NCBI GenBank assembly: GCA_946479335.1
Contig: CAMLFP010000053.1
Location: 1-21,549 of the forward strand
Origin: an uncultured Archangium sp.
GTDB lineage: Bacteria; Myxococcota; Myxococcia; Myxococcales; Myxococcaceae
Reading direction: 5' to 3'
Length of the DNA: 21,549 bases
The position numbers and the translations under genes were made by a program. The notes beneath the pieces were generated by a model, which saw only the letters and a list, made by a program, of their open reading frames with translations, did not search any database and was not told where the DNA came from. Shown piece after piece: positions 5,879 through 15,009 of the stretch (its first letter is position 1; every line of letters starts with the position of its first letter).

Positions 5879-8575
5879 TTACTCCGCGGGCGCGGGCGGG
5901 GCTTCAGGCGGCGCACCTTCGCCGCCCTCACCGTTCTCTTCGCTCTCGTCCTTCGGGAGGTGCGAGATGCCCACCACCCGCTCCTTCTCGTCGTCGAGGG
6001 TGATGAGGCGCACGCCCTGCGTGTTGCGGCCGATGATGGAGATCTCCTTCACCCCCATGCGGATGAGCACGCCACCCGAGGTCACCAGCATCACCTCGTC
6101 GTCGTCCTTCACCTGCACGGCGCCCACCACGCGGCCGTTCCGCTCGGTGGTCTTGATGTCGATGATGCCCTTGCCGCCGCGGCCCTGCACCCGGTACTCC
6201 TCGTCGACCGTGCGCTTGCCGTAGCCGTTCTCGGTGACGGTGAGCAGCGTCGAGCCAGCCTCCACCACCTCGGCGGAGACGACCTCGTCACCTTCCTCGA
6301 GCGTGATGCCCTTCACGCCGAACGCCGCGCGGCCCATCGAGCGCACCTCGGTCTCGGTGAAGCGGATCGACATGCCCTGCGCCGTGGAGATGAGGACGTC
6401 CTTCGTGCCGTCGGTAATCTTCACCGCCACCAGCGCGTCGCCGTCGTCGATGCCCAGCGCCTTGAGGCCGGAGCTGCGCACGTTCTCGAAGGCGGTGAGG
6501 TCGGTGCGCTTCACCACGCCCTTGCGGGTGACGAAGAGCACGAACTTGTTCTCCTCGAACTCGCGGGTGACGAGCACCTGCGCCAGCTTCTCGCCTTCCT
6601 GGAACTGCACCAGGTTGACGATGGGCTTGCCCTTGCCGGTGCGGCCGCCGATGGGGATCTCGTGCACCTTGAGCCAGTAGAGCTGGCCGCGCGTCGTAAT
6701 CGGCATCAGGTACGCGTGGGTGCTGGCCACGAAGATGTCCGACACGAAATCTTCTTCCTTCGTGGTGGCGCCGGTCTTGCCGCGGCCGCCGCGCCGCTGC
6801 GCGCGGTACTCGGTGAGCGGCGTGCGCTTCACGTAGCCGGCGTGGCTCAACGTCACCACCATCGGCTCGTCGGCGATGAGGTCTTCGGTCGACATCTCGC
6901 CGACCTCACCGACGATCTCCGTGCGGCGCGGCACCGCGAACTTGGTGCGCACCTCGATGAGCTCGTTCTTGATGACGCGGAGCAGAGACGACTCGTTGCC
7001 GAGGATGTCTTCCAGCCGCGCGATTTCGCGCGCGAGCTCCAGCAGCTCCTTGAAGAGCTCCTCCTGCTGCAGGCCGGTGAGGCGCTGCAAGCGCATCTCG
7101 AGAATCGACTTCGCCTGCTCCTCGCTGAAGCCCGGGTCGTAGGCGCGCGAGATGCCCTGGTACGCCGGCTCCTCGTTCTTCGCGCGCGCGGCGAGCGCGT
7201 CCATCGACACCTTGGCGCTGGCGAAGTCGGCCTTCGGGAGGTTCTTGAAGCTGGGCACCTCGTACAGCGCCGGCGACAAGATGTTCATCAACGCCCAGCG
7301 CGCCTCGTCGGGGTCCTTCGACGCGCGGATGGTGGCGATGATGTGGTCGAGGAAGTCCTTGCCGCTGGTGGCGACCAGCAGACCCTCGACGATGTGCATC
7401 CGGTCCTTCGCCTTCTTGAGCTCGAAGCGCGACCGGCGGGTGACCACCTCACGGCGGAAGACGATGAACCGCTCGATGATCTCCTTGAGCCCCAGCGTGC
7501 GCGGCTGACCCTGATCAATCGCGAGCATCTGGATGCCGTAGCTGACCTGCAGGCTCGAGTTCTGGAACAGGTTGTTGCGCACCACCTCGGTGTTGGCGTC
7601 GCGCTTCAACTCGATGACCACGCGCACGCCCTGCAGCGACGACTCGTCACGGATGTCGGAGATGCCCTCCACGCGCTTCTCGCGCACCAGGTCGGCGATG
7701 GCGGCGACCAGCACCTCCTTCTTCAACTGGAAGGGGATCTCGGTGATGACGATGCTCTCGCGCTCGGTCTTCTTGTGAACCTCGATCTCCGTGCGCGCGC
7801 GCACGGTGATGGAGCCGCGGCCCGTCTCGTACGCGCGGCGGATGCCGTCACGCCCCGCGATGATGCCCGCGGTGGGGAAGTCGGGGCCCTGCACGAACTT
7901 CATCAATTCCTGCCAGGTGGCCTTGGGGAAATCGATGAGGTGAACGGTCGCGTCGATGACCTCGCCCAGGTTGTGCGGCGGCACCTTGGTGGCCATGCCG
8001 ACCGCGATGCCCTCGGAGCCGTTGACCAGCAGGTTGGGGAACCGCGCCGGCATCACCATCGGCTCGGTGAGCGAGCCGTCGTAGTTCGGCGCGAAGTTGA
8101 CGGTGTCCTTGTCGAGGTCGGCCAGCAGCTCGTCGGTGAGCCGCTCCATGCGCACCTCGGTGTAACGCATGGCGGCCGGTGAATCGCCGTCGAGCGAACC
8201 GAAGTTGCCCTGCCCTTCGATGAGCGGCGCGCTCATGCTCCACGGCTGCGCCATGCGCACCAACGCGTCGTAGACCGACTGGTCGCCGTGCGGGTGGTAC
8301 TTACCGATGACATCGCCGACCACGCGCGCCGACTTCTTGTACGGGCGGTTGTAGGTGTTCGACAGCTCGCTCATCGCGAACAGCACGCGGCGGTGCACGG
8401 GCTTCAAGCCGTCGCGCACGTCGGGCCGCGCGCGCCCGACGATGACGCTCATCGAGTAGTCGAGGTAGCTCTGGCGCATCTCCTGCTCGATGGAGATCTG
8501 CACCAGATTGCCGGCGTTCGACGGCGGCGGAGGCGGTGCGGGAGGCGCGGGCGGGTCGTTGATGTCGTCGCTCAT
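5879..8575 (-). CDS. gyrA: DNA gyrase subunit A (GyrA)
   Basis: GyrA is the cleavage-reunion subunit of the A2B2 gyrase that introduces negative supercoils. The 898-residue protein is full length (875 in E. coli). A Pro-rich extension of about 20 residues precedes the winged-helix/tower region. The catalytic tyrosine is Tyr138 in [10 protein letters not shown] (Tyr122 in E. coli). The quinolone-binding region reads [10 protein letters not shown], with Gln99 at the position of E. coli Ser83 and Asp103 at Asp87. The gyrase-specific box QRRGGRGK, which wraps DNA, is present near residue 580 and separates GyrA from ParC. A six-bladed C-terminal pinwheel follows, then an acidic, Pro/Ala-rich tail ([12 protein letters not shown]). 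No strong ribosome binding site precedes the ATG. gyrB is not adjacent. Confidence 0.97.
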   Translation of the reverse strand: MSDDINDPPAPPAPPPPPSNAGNLVQISIEQEMRQSYLDYSMSVIVGRARPDVRDGLKPVHRRVLFAMSELSNTYNRPYKKSARVVGDVIGKYHPHGDQSVYDALVRMAQPWSMSAPLIEGQGNFGSLDGDSPAAMRYTEVRMERLTDELLADLDKDTVNFAPNYDGSLTEPMVMPARFPNLLVNGSEGIAVGMATKVPPHNLGEVIDATVHLIDFPKATWQELMKFVQGPDFPTAGIIAGRDGIRRAYETGRGSITVRARTEIEVHKKTERESIVITEIPFQLKKEVLVAAIADLVREKRVEGISDIRDESSLQGVRVVIELKRDANTEVVRNNLFQNSSLQVSYGIQMLAIDQGQPRTLGLKEIIERFIVFRREVVTRRSRFELKKAKDRMHIVEGLLVATSGKDFLDHIIATIRASKDPDEARWALMNILSPALYEVPSFKNLPKADFASAKVSMDALAARAKNEEPAYQGISRAYDPGFSEEQAKSILEMRLQRLTGLQQEELFKELLELAREIARLEDILGNESSLLRVIKNELIEVRTKFAVPRRTEIVGEVGEMSTEDLIADEPMVVTLSHAGYVKRTPLTEYRAQRRGGRGKTGATTKEEDFVSDIFVASTHAYLMPITTRGQLYWLKVHEIPIGGRTGKGKPIVNLVQFQEGEKLAQVLVTREFEENKFVLFVTRKGVVKRTDLTAFENVRSSGLKALGIDDGDALVAVKITDGTKDVLISTAQGMSIRFTETEVRSMGRAAFGVKGITLEEGDEVVSAEVVEAGSTLLTVTENGYGKRTVDEEYRVQGRGGKGIIDIKTTERNGRVVGAVQVKDDDEVMLVTSGGVLIRMGVKEISIIGRNTQGVRLITLDDEKERVVGISHLPKDESEENGEGGEGAPPEAPPAPAE

Positions 8576-8665
8576 TGCTGGCCGTGGGAACTACTCGCAA
8601 CGGCCCTGTTGCACAACGACCAAAACCGCCATTTTCCTGAGTAATGACAGGCCTTTAAGGCCCTC

Positions 8666-8693
8666 TGCGGGGCGCCACGAACGACGCCCCGCA
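8666..8693 (-). terminator. Hairpin after the large lipoprotein gene
   Basis: TGCGGGGCG (8666-8674) and CGCCCCGCA (8685-8693) form a perfect 9-bp stem with a 10-base loop, 18 bases after the lipoprotein stop codon on the minus strand. No T-tract follows. An adjacent palindrome GGCCTTTAAGGCC (8650-8662) lies between this hairpin and the gyrA start. The rest of the 136-base gap probably contains the gyrA promoter, but no clear -35/-10 pair could be called. Confidence 0.5.
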
Positions 8694-8711
8694 CGGCCCT
8701 TCGACGCCCGC

Positions 8712-11700
8712 TCAGGGCGCCGTGGAGATGACGCGGATCAGCTGGTTCGGGTTCGTCGAGTTGACCCGCTGCAGCACGTAGAGCAGCCCCGTCGACGGCT
8801 CGTACGCGATGGCGCTGATGGCCTCGAACTGCGCGTTGAGCCGGTTGGCGTCGTCGACGCTGGCCGCCGGCGCGATGCCCGTCGCCGGGCCCGCGAAGAC
8901 CTCCGGCACGCCCGTCGGCTGCCCGCTCGCGTCGAGGTTGATGACGCAGATGCGGTTGATGGCGTTGGTGGCCGTCGCGGTGCTCGCGGAGCGGATGGCG
9001 TAGAAGATGCGCGTCGGCGACACGTCGTCGTCGAGCGCGGCAGTCACCGCGTTCGCGTTCCAGTTGCAGGGGCCGGCGGCCCAGTTCGACGCGCTCGCGA
9101 CGGCGGCGCCGGTCACCGTCGGCACCCCCGGCGCAGCGGGCGTGGTGATGGGCCAGGTCTTGAACGTGCCGGTGGTCGAGCCGAAGTGGTACAGGTTCGT
9201 CGTCGACGCGATCTGCCCGTAGAAGAACTGGCTGGCCTGGTTGCTCATCCGCACCATCGGCGTGGAGGTCGTCGCCGTCGCGTTGCCGACCCACGAGTCG
9301 TACGGAGACGTCGTCACGCCCTGGCCGAAGAAGAAGTTGCTGCCGGTGACCGACCAGCCCAGCTTCGCGCCGACGGGCGCGCTCGCGACCTGCACCGAGT
9401 TCAGCGGGTCGGTGAGCCGGTAGAGGCCGAACGCGCCGCCCGGCTGCGTCGCGTAGAGGCCGCTGAACGCGTAGAGCTGGCCCTGCACGAAGAAGACCGC
9501 CTGCGGGTCGGGCTCCAGCCCATGGTCGGGCGCCACCCAGGGGATGTACGTGCCGCCGATGTTCGAGATGCGGCCGATGCCGTTCTTCACCGAGCCCGCC
9601 GCGGTGATGCTCGTGGAGTTGGTGATGGGGAAGTAGAGGTCTTCACCTTCGCGCCACAGCGACGGCCCGGGGAAGAAGCCCGCCGGCAGCCCCGCCACCG
9701 TCATGCTGTTCACGCCGGTCATCGGCGGCGTGTAGCCGGTCGCGGTGTACGTGCCCGACGACGGGTCGTAGACGTAGCCGCGCGACACGGTGCACGGCCC
9801 GGGCACGCCCGGCGAGACCTCCGCGTCGTCGCAGCCGTCGTTGTTGATGAGGGTGCCGTCGTCGCACTGCTCGCCGAAGCCCAGCGCGCCATCGCCACAC
9901 GTGCCCGCGGCGTAGACCCGCCACGAGAAGGTGCGCTCGGCGAAGTTGAGCGGGTCGGAGTTGTCTTCGACGCGCACCGTGATGTCGAACAGGCCATCGA
10001 CGGTGGGCGTGCCTGACAACGTGCCCGTCACCGGGTCGATGCTCAACACGCCGGTCGGGTCGGAGATGAGCGACCAGGTGACGCCCGCGCCGCCGCTCGA
10101 CTGGAGCGTGGTGCTCCACGCGTTGGTGGCGATGGCGTAGGGGATCGCGGTGGTGTCGATGAGCACCGGCGGCACGCGGTAGACCCCGAAGTCATCGAGG
10201 TAGAAGCCCGCATAGACCGTCGCCGAGTCGGAGCGGAAGTCGATGCGGATGCGCACCACGTTGCCGGCGAACGGCGTGAGGTCGGCGGTGAACAGACCGT
10301 AGTTCGTCTGGGTGCCGTACCAGGCGGGCTCGCCCGTCGTCGCGGGCACCAGCCCGGTGTACGCGGGCGTCACGTTCGCGGCCGGCACCGGCACCCACGT
10401 CGCGCCGTCGTCGGTCGTCACCTTGAGGTTGATGGCGTCGTCGGCGGTCGTCTCGGTCTGGTACCACGCGTAGAAGCGCAGCTGCGGCGACGGCGCGCCC
10501 GCGAGGTCGATGCGCGGAGAGATGGCTGACGCCGCGCCCCACGCCACGTTGCTGCTGTAGTTGCCGGTGAGGTTGGTCGCCAACACGCCCGAGCCCGTGC
10601 GTGCGGAGCCGGGCCCGGTGGTCGGTGCGCCGCGCTGCCAGTCGCCGGTGAGCGCCCAGCCCGCGTCGGTCTCGAAGCCGTCCTCGAAGGGCAACGGCAG
10701 CGGCGCGACGACGTACAGCGTGAAGGTCTGCTCGTCGAAGCTGGCCGGGTTCCCCACCGCTTCGGCGCGCACCGTCACCTGGTACGTGCCGGCCACCGGC
10801 ACCGAGCCCGTCACCACGCCGGTCGCCGGGTCGATGCCGAGCGTGCCCGTCTCGTCAGAGGGGATGCTCCATGTCACCGCGCCGCCCACGGAGTGCATCG
10901 GCGCGACGAGGGGCGAGCCGACGCCGACGTCGGGCAGGTTGGCGGTGATGATCTCCACGGGGATGGGCCGCGGCTTGACGAAGCGGATGACGTTGGCCGG
11001 GTCGACCGAGTTCTCGCGCTGCAGCACGTACAGCGTCTGGCTCGCCTCATCGAACGTCAGCGCGCGGATGAACTCGAAGCGCGCCTCCTCGAGCGTGCCG
11101 TCGACGCTGCCGGGGTCGCTGGTGGTGGGGCCGGCGACGAGGTTCACGCGCACCGGCACTCCGTAGTTGTCGAGCTGCAATTCGCAGATGCGCGCCGCGG
11201 ACGAGGTCGTCGAGCCGGTGGTGGAGTTCCACGTCGTGTAGAAGACGCGCGTCGGGTTCTGCTTGCTGTCGACCGCGGTCGCCTTGCGCGTCGAGCCGAT
11301 GGAGCACGGCGTGCTGGTGGTGACGGGGAAGTCGTGCCGCTCGGAGGTCGCCAGCGGCACCGAGGGCGACGACTGCTGGTCGAGCCCCAGCGTGTAGACG
11401 GTGGAGCTGCCGAAGACGAAGAGCTTCGACTGCGAGGCCGCCACGCCGTAGGTCGACGCCCCCACCGTCGCGCTCTGCGTGAAGGGCACCGACGCCGAGA
11501 CGGTGGAGTTCGCGCCGAGGATGCCGGTGGTCGAGTTCACCGCGACGAAGAGGTTGTCACCGAGCGTCGAGTAGCCGTACTTCGAAGTGGTGCTGTACGG
11601 CGCGCCGGTGGTGGTCAGCGCCGTGGGCACGCCCCCGGCGACCGAGTACAGCCCCGCGGTGCCCAGCGGCGTGGTGAAGACACCGTTGAACGCGTTCAGC

Positions 11701-13226
11701 GTCCCCGCGGAGTCGAAGAAGATGAACTGCGGGTCGAGCGCGGTGCCCTGGTTCGGCGCGAACGAGTCCTGGTACGCGCCGCCGGTGCTGGGCACGAAGC
11801 CGATGCCGCCGGTCTGCGTCGCGGTGGTGCTGTCGGTCGACGTGGTGATGCTGAAGACCAGCTCGTCGTTCTGCAGCGCCAGACCCCAGCCCGGCACGTA
11901 CCCGGAGGGGATGCCGGTCACCGCCACGCTGCCGACCTCGCGCGGCGTCGCGGCGAACGTGAAGGTGCGCTCGTTCGCGCGGCTCGCGTCGACGCTGTCG
12001 ACCGCGCGCACCGTCACCGTCACCGTGCCGCCGGTGAGCACGGTGCCGCTCAGCACGCCGGTCACCGGGTCGATGCTCAACTGCCCGCTGCTGTCAGAGA
12101 CGATGCTCCACGTCACCGAGCCCGCACCCACCGCGGAGAACGGCACGCTGTACGGCTCGTTCACGAACGCGCGCGGCAGCTGCGAGGAGGTGGCGATGAC
12201 CACCGGCAGCGTCTCCGCGACCAGCAGGTCGTCGATGTAGAAGCCCGGGCGCGTGACCGCCGGGTCGGAGCGGAACTCCACCCGCAACATCACCGACTGA
12301 CCGACGTACGGGGTGAGATCAGCCGTGTGGTACTGCCAGCCTTCATGAATGCCGGACCACGCGAGCTGCGTGTCGACCAGTGACTGGTACGCCGGCGTCA
12401 CCGACGAGAGCTCGCTGAAGGTGGCGCCGTTGTCGACGCTGACCTTCACGTTGAAGCCGTCGTAGCCCGCGTCGAGGTCGTCGATGTTCGCCTCGACGTT
12501 GTACCAGACGAAGAACCCGACGCTGGCCGTCGACACGCCGGAGAGGTCGATCGCCGGCGACGTCGCGGAGGTGGTGCCCCAGTCGAGCGCGTTCACGTAC
12601 TCGCCGGTGAGATTCGTCGCGAGCACGCTGGCGCCGTCGTACGCCGCGCCAGGGCCCGAACTCGGAGCGCCGCGCACGAGGCCCGTCAGCGCCCAAGTCG
12701 CGGTCTCGAAGTCTTCGAAGTACGGGAGCGCGAGGCCGCCTGCGCCGCCGCCCGTCGTGCCGACACCGCCACCGGTTGTCGCCGTGCCGCCACCCGTCGT
12801 CGCCGTGCCGCCGCCCGTCGTCGCCGTGCCACCACCGGTCGTGCCGACACCGCCACCGGTCGTTGCCGTGCCGCCACCGGTCGTGCCGACACCGCCACCG
12901 GTCGTCGCCGTGCCGCCACCGGTCGTCGCCGTGCCGCCACCCGTCGTCGCCGTGCCGCCACCGGCCGTCGCCGTGCCACCGCCCGTCGTCGCCGTGCCGC
13001 CACCCGTCGTCGCTGTGCCACCACCCGTCGTTCCATCACCGCCGCCCGTCGTCGCCGTGCCGCCGCCCGCCGTAGAGGAGCCACCACCCGTCGCACCCGT
13101 TCCTCCTCCCGTGACGTTGGTTCCGCCGCCGGAGCCTCCATCTGCCTCGCCTTCGGGCGGTGGGCAGGCGGCCAGCGAGAACAACAGCATCAGAGACAAA
13201 AATCGGGGAGAGCGCGCGGTATTCAT
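8712..13226 (-). CDS. Large surface lipoprotein with duplicated lectin-like/Ig/propeller modules
   Basis: This 1504-residue protein has a lipoprotein signal peptide (lipobox LAAC, Cys21), then a Gly/Thr-rich stalk of 7-residue repeats (33-158). The folded part is two copies of one module set. Set 1 has a MAM or jelly-roll lectin-like domain (about 165-338, opening PYFEDFE and closing GFYIDDL), a putative Ig/cadherin-like He_PIG domain (339-430, SIDPVTGVLSGT) and a propeller-like region (431-754, ending TLYVLQREN). A linking Ig-like domain (755-842) leads to set 2: lectin-like (843-1017, GFYLDDF), Ig-like (1018-1108, SIDPVTGTLSGT), a myxobacterial Cys-rich repeat (from about 1109, CGDG...GEQCDDG) and a second propeller-like region ending LLYVLQRVN. 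It is probably a cell-surface adhesion or glycan-binding protein; no catalytic site is visible. GAGGG lies about ten bases before the ATG. Domain limits are by eye. Confidence 0.85.
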   Translation of the reverse strand: MNTARSPRFLSLMLLFSLAACPPPEGEADGGSGGGTNVTGGGTGATGGGSSTAGGGTATTGGGDGTTGGGTATTGGGTATTGGGTATAGGGTATTGGGTATTGGGTATTGGGVGTTGGGTATTGGGVGTTGGGTATTGGGTATTGGGTATTGGGVGTTGGGAGGLALPYFEDFETATWALTGLVRGAPSSGPGAAYDGASVLATNLTGEYVNALDWGTTSATSPAIDLSGVSTASVGFFVWYNVEANIDDLDAGYDGFNVKVSVDNGATFSELSSVTPAYQSLVDTQLAWSGIHEGWQYHTADLTPYVGQSVMLRVEFRSDPAVTRPGFYIDDLLVAETLPVVIATSSQLPRAFVNEPYSVPFSAVGAGSVTWSIVSDSSGQLSIDPVTGVLSGTVLTGGTVTVTVRAVDSVDASRANERTFTFAATPREVGSVAVTGIPSGYVPGWGLALQNDELVFSITTSTDSTTATQTGGIGFVPSTGGAYQDSFAPNQGTALDPQFIFFDSAGTLNAFNGVFTTPLGTAGLYSVAGGVPTALTTTGAPYSTTSKYGYSTLGDNLFVAVNSTTGILGANSTVSASVPFTQSATVGASTYGVAASQSKLFVFGSSTVYTLGLDQQSSPSVPLATSERHDFPVTTSTPCSIGSTRKATAVDSKQNPTRVFYTTWNSTTGSTTSSAARICELQLDNYGVPVRVNLVAGPTTSDPGSVDGTLEEARFEFIRALTFDEASQTLYVLQRENSVDPANVIRFVKPRPIPVEIITANLPDVGVGSPLVAPMHSVGGAVTWSIPSDETGTLGIDPATGVVTGSVPVAGTYQVTVRAEAVGNPASFDEQTFTLYVVAPLPLPFEDGFETDAGWALTGDWQRGAPTTGPGSARTGSGVLATNLTGNYSSNVAWGAASAISPRIDLAGAPSPQLRFYAWYQTETTADDAINLKVTTDDGATWVPVPAANVTPAYTGLVPATTGEPAWYGTQTNYGLFTADLTPFAGNVVRIRIDFRSDSATVYAGFYLDDFGVYRVPPVLIDTTAIPYAIATNAWSTTLQSSGGAGVTWSLISDPTGVLSIDPVTGTLSGTPTVDGLFDITVRVEDNSDPLNFAERTFSWRVYAAGTCGDGALGFGEQCDDGTLINNDGCDDAEVSPGVPGPCTVSRGYVYDPSSGTYTATGYTPPMTGVNSMTVAGLPAGFFPGPSLWREGEDLYFPITNSTSITAAGSVKNGIGRISNIGGTYIPWVAPDHGLEPDPQAVFFVQGQLYAFSGLYATQPGGAFGLYRLTDPLNSVQVASAPVGAKLGWSVTGSNFFFGQGVTTSPYDSWVGNATATTSTPMVRMSNQASQFFYGQIASTTNLYHFGSTTGTFKTWPITTPAAPGVPTVTGAAVASASNWAAGPCNWNANAVTAALDDDVSPTRIFYAIRSASTATATNAINRICVINLDASGQPTGVPEVFAGPATGIAPAASVDDANRLNAQFEAISAIAYEPSTGLLYVLQRVNSTNPNQLIRVISTAP
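10176..10700 (-). other. Second lectin-like module of the large lipoprotein
   Basis: This stretch encodes residues about 843-1017. It repeats the plan of the module at 12213-12734: both share the features FED(x)FET, WALTG, RGAP(S/T)(S/T)GPG, VLATNLTG(E/N)Y, a central WY pair, TADLTP and GFY(I/L)DD at matching spacing, which shows an internal duplication. Confidence 0.7.
12213..12734 (-). other. First lectin-like module of the large lipoprotein
   Basis: This stretch encodes residues about 165-338, a MAM or jelly-roll-like domain beginning PYFEDFE and ending FYIDDLLVAE. It is the partner of the repeat at 10176-10700. Confidence 0.7.
12753..13130 (-). repeat. 21-bp coding minisatellite (Gly-Gly-Gly-Thr-Ala-Thr-Thr)
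   Basis: Eighteen consecutive 21-bp units encode seven-residue repeats, mostly GGGTATT with GGGVGTT, GGGTATA and GGGDGTT variants; the three units nearest the lipobox are the most diverged. It forms the flexible stalk between the lipid anchor and the folded domains. Unit length is a multiple of three, so copy number change would alter stalk length without a frameshift. Confidence 0.92.
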
Positions 13227-13348
13227 CGTGCGCGCACCCTCGATTCTCAGCCGGGAATCGTCAATGTGCGACGCGGGCGTGTGTCTCTCACATGCGTCGG
13301 TGTGCTCCTTGAGCCCGCGCCGCGACAAGAGTTGGGTGACGCGTTTAC

Positions 13349-14659
13349 TCAGAGCTTCGCGAAGGGTTTCTGGAGCGACCCCGGACGGCACACTTCGACG
13401 AGCAGCTCGCCGTCGCGGCCGTCGTAGCGCTTCAAGCCCGGGCTCGCGGCGAAGAGATGTTTGGTGAGCGCCGTCGCGAGCGCGTTCGCTTCGGCCGAGA
13501 AGATGAGCGGATCAAATCGCAGCTCGACCGCGACGCGCACCTCGCGCGCGCGCTGCGTGAGCTCGAACTTCACCGCGCCGCACTCGCCGGGAGGAATGAG
13601 CCCCAGCGTCTCCATCGGGTGCGGATGCCGGGCGACCTCCGCGCGGCCCTCGAGGAAGTCGCTCACGTCTTGCGACGCGACGAGGAGGCCGTGTTGGCGG
13701 CTCCACGCTGACTGCGCTTCACGCCCGCGCGCGCGGAAGCCGCGCTCGCCGACCTCGCGGCACGTCGGCCCCAACGTCACGAGGTCGCCGGTCCAATAGC
13801 GGATCAGCGGCATGCGCGTGACGAACGGCGCCAGCGTGGTGACCACCAGCACGCCGGTGCCGCGCGCGAGGGGCTTCTTCGTCACCGGGTCGACGACCTC
13901 CGTCACCATCGGCGGCGGGAGCCAGTGATGGAAGCCGCACGCGTCGCACTCCAGCGCGGGCGCGGGCAACTCCGAGAGCGAGAAGTTGTCGACGACGCGG
14001 CAGCCCCACACCTCTTCGACCAGCGCCTTCCAGAACGGCGAGAGGCGGAACGACGTGGTGCCGATGAGCCGCAGCTTGAAGCGCGTGGGCGCCACGCCGC
14101 GCGAGAGGAACCACGAGGTCAGCGGCATCAAGGCGCCGGCGTTGATGACCAGCGAGGTGACGCGCCGCCCGTCGGCCTGCGCGCGCGAGAGCATCTGCTC
14201 CACCAGGCGCAGCGACTGCGCGGAGTAGGTCCACGACACGAGGAGTCGACCCGGGGCCACGTCGCGCGCCCCGTGATGCGCCGCGCGGACCTCGAGCGTC
14301 CACCCGCGGGCGGGAGCCGCCGGGCCCAGCGCCTCAAAGAACGCGTGGGTCGCGGCGGCTTCTTCTTCCGTGCGCGGCACCTGCAGCACCGGCCCGCGCG
14401 CGTGGTGCGTGCCGGAGCTGATGACCCCGGTGAATGCGCCGGGCGCCGAAAGCAGCTCCCGTTGGTGCGCGAGGGCGTCGGCTTTGTAGAGAAACGGCAG
14501 CGCGGAGAGCTTCAACGCGCGCCCACGCCGCCAGCGGCGCCGGTAATACGGCACCGCCTCGGCGGCGAACTTCAATGTCGGCCCGAGCAACACCGCGCGC
14601 GTCGCCTCGCGGCTGTGCAACGGCCACTGCGCGAGCGGCGGAACGTCAGGCCGCGTCAC
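13349..14659 (-). CDS. PaaK-like adenylate-forming enzyme
   Basis: This 436-residue protein matches the phenylacetate-CoA ligase / coenzyme F390 synthetase-like branch of adenylate-forming enzymes in length (about 430) and order of motifs. VPYYRRRW (36-43) is the typical N-terminal signature; SSGTHH (81-86) sits at the phosphate loop; DNFSLSE (224-230) is the aromatic-x-x-SE adenylate motif; CDACGFHHW (238-246) and EVVDPVT (254-260) are PaaK-type; RMPLIRYWTGDL (282-293) carries the ribose-binding Asp. The phosphate loop differs from the common SSGTTGKPT by having His-His and no Lys, so activity is not certain. The substrate, presumably a carboxylic acid, is unknown. The GTG start overlaps the stop of the Gly-rich protein upstream (GTGA at 14656-14659), so the two are coupled. 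Confidence 0.8.
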   Translation of the reverse strand: MTRPDVPPLAQWPLHSREATRAVLLGPTLKFAAEAVPYYRRRWRRGRALKLSALPFLYKADALAHQRELLSAPGAFTGVISSGTHHARGPVLQVPRTEEEAAATHAFFEALGPAAPARGWTLEVRAAHHGARDVAPGRLLVSWTYSAQSLRLVEQMLSRAQADGRRVTSLVINAGALMPLTSWFLSRGVAPTRFKLRLIGTTSFRLSPFWKALVEEVWGCRVVDNFSLSELPAPALECDACGFHHWLPPPMVTEVVDPVTKKPLARGTGVLVVTTLAPFVTRMPLIRYWTGDLVTLGPTCREVGERGFRARGREAQSAWSRQHGLLVASQDVSDFLEGRAEVARHPHPMETLGLIPPGECGAVKFELTQRAREVRVAVELRFDPLIFSAEANALATALTKHLFAASPGLKRYDGRDGELLVEVCRPGSLQKPFAKL

Positions 14660-14919
14660 TCACCGCCACCACCACCGCCACCATCGCCAGCCGCATACGG
14701 GCTCCAGCCGCCGCCGCCACCGGCTTCACCACCGCCACCCACGCCGCCTCGCCCGCCGGCTTCACCACCGCCCGACACGGTGCTGCGCGGCGCCCAGCCC
14801 TGCGCGGGCTTCGGCTCGGGCTTCTTCGGGTCGGCCTTCTTGTGGGTCGCGGGCTTCGTGTGGGTCGCCGAGGTGGAGCTCGTCTTCGCGTGGGGCCGTG
14901 CGCCGGTGATTTTCGCCAT
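14656..14919 (-). CDS. Small Lys/Pro- and Gly-rich protein, unknown function
   Basis: This 87-residue protein is not recognised. The first half is basic and rich in Lys, Pro, Thr and Ala (THTKPATHKKADPKK); the second half is almost entirely Gly with a few Ala, Glu and Trp, and ends in a poly-Gly run. It is probably disordered. There is no signal peptide or membrane segment. AGAGG lies six bases before the ATG at 14919, and the TGA overlaps the GTG of the PaaK-like gene, so it is likely a real, coupled gene. The upstream in-frame extension towards 14988 looks non-coding and was not used. Confidence 0.6.
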   Translation of the reverse strand: MAKITGARPHAKTSSTSATHTKPATHKKADPKKPEPKPAQGWAPRSTVSGGGEAGGRGGVGGGGEAGGGGGWSPYAAGDGGGGGGGE

Positions 14920-15009
14920 CTGGAACCTCTGGGGTGTCGGGTGAAAGACCGCAGCGTCACCCGCGCGGCGTGCGCCGTCAAACGGCATCGCGCCCCACGG
15001 GAGGAGCCT

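Noticed and set aside
5960..8182. Long plus-strand open frame (740 codons) opposite gyrA
   Set aside because: It is the antisense shadow of a clearly conserved gyrA; its composition (runs of His, Leu, Ala, Arg, Asp, Val) is what GC-rich antisense frames give, and no domain is recognisable.
8576..8640. gyrA promoter candidate on the minus strand (TTGTGC, 17 bases, TAGTTC)
   Set aside because: Both hexamers match the consensus poorly and such pairs occur by chance; not enough to call a promoter.
12753..13130. Possible CRISPR array in the repetitive region
   Set aside because: The units are contiguous 21-bp coding repeats with no spacers and no cas genes nearby.
12484..13467. Plus-strand Pro/Val-rich repeat protein opposite the Gly/Thr stalk
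   Set aside because: It is the reverse reading of the 21-bp minisatellite; outside the repeat it has no coding character and the minus-strand frame has a signal peptide and recognisable domains.
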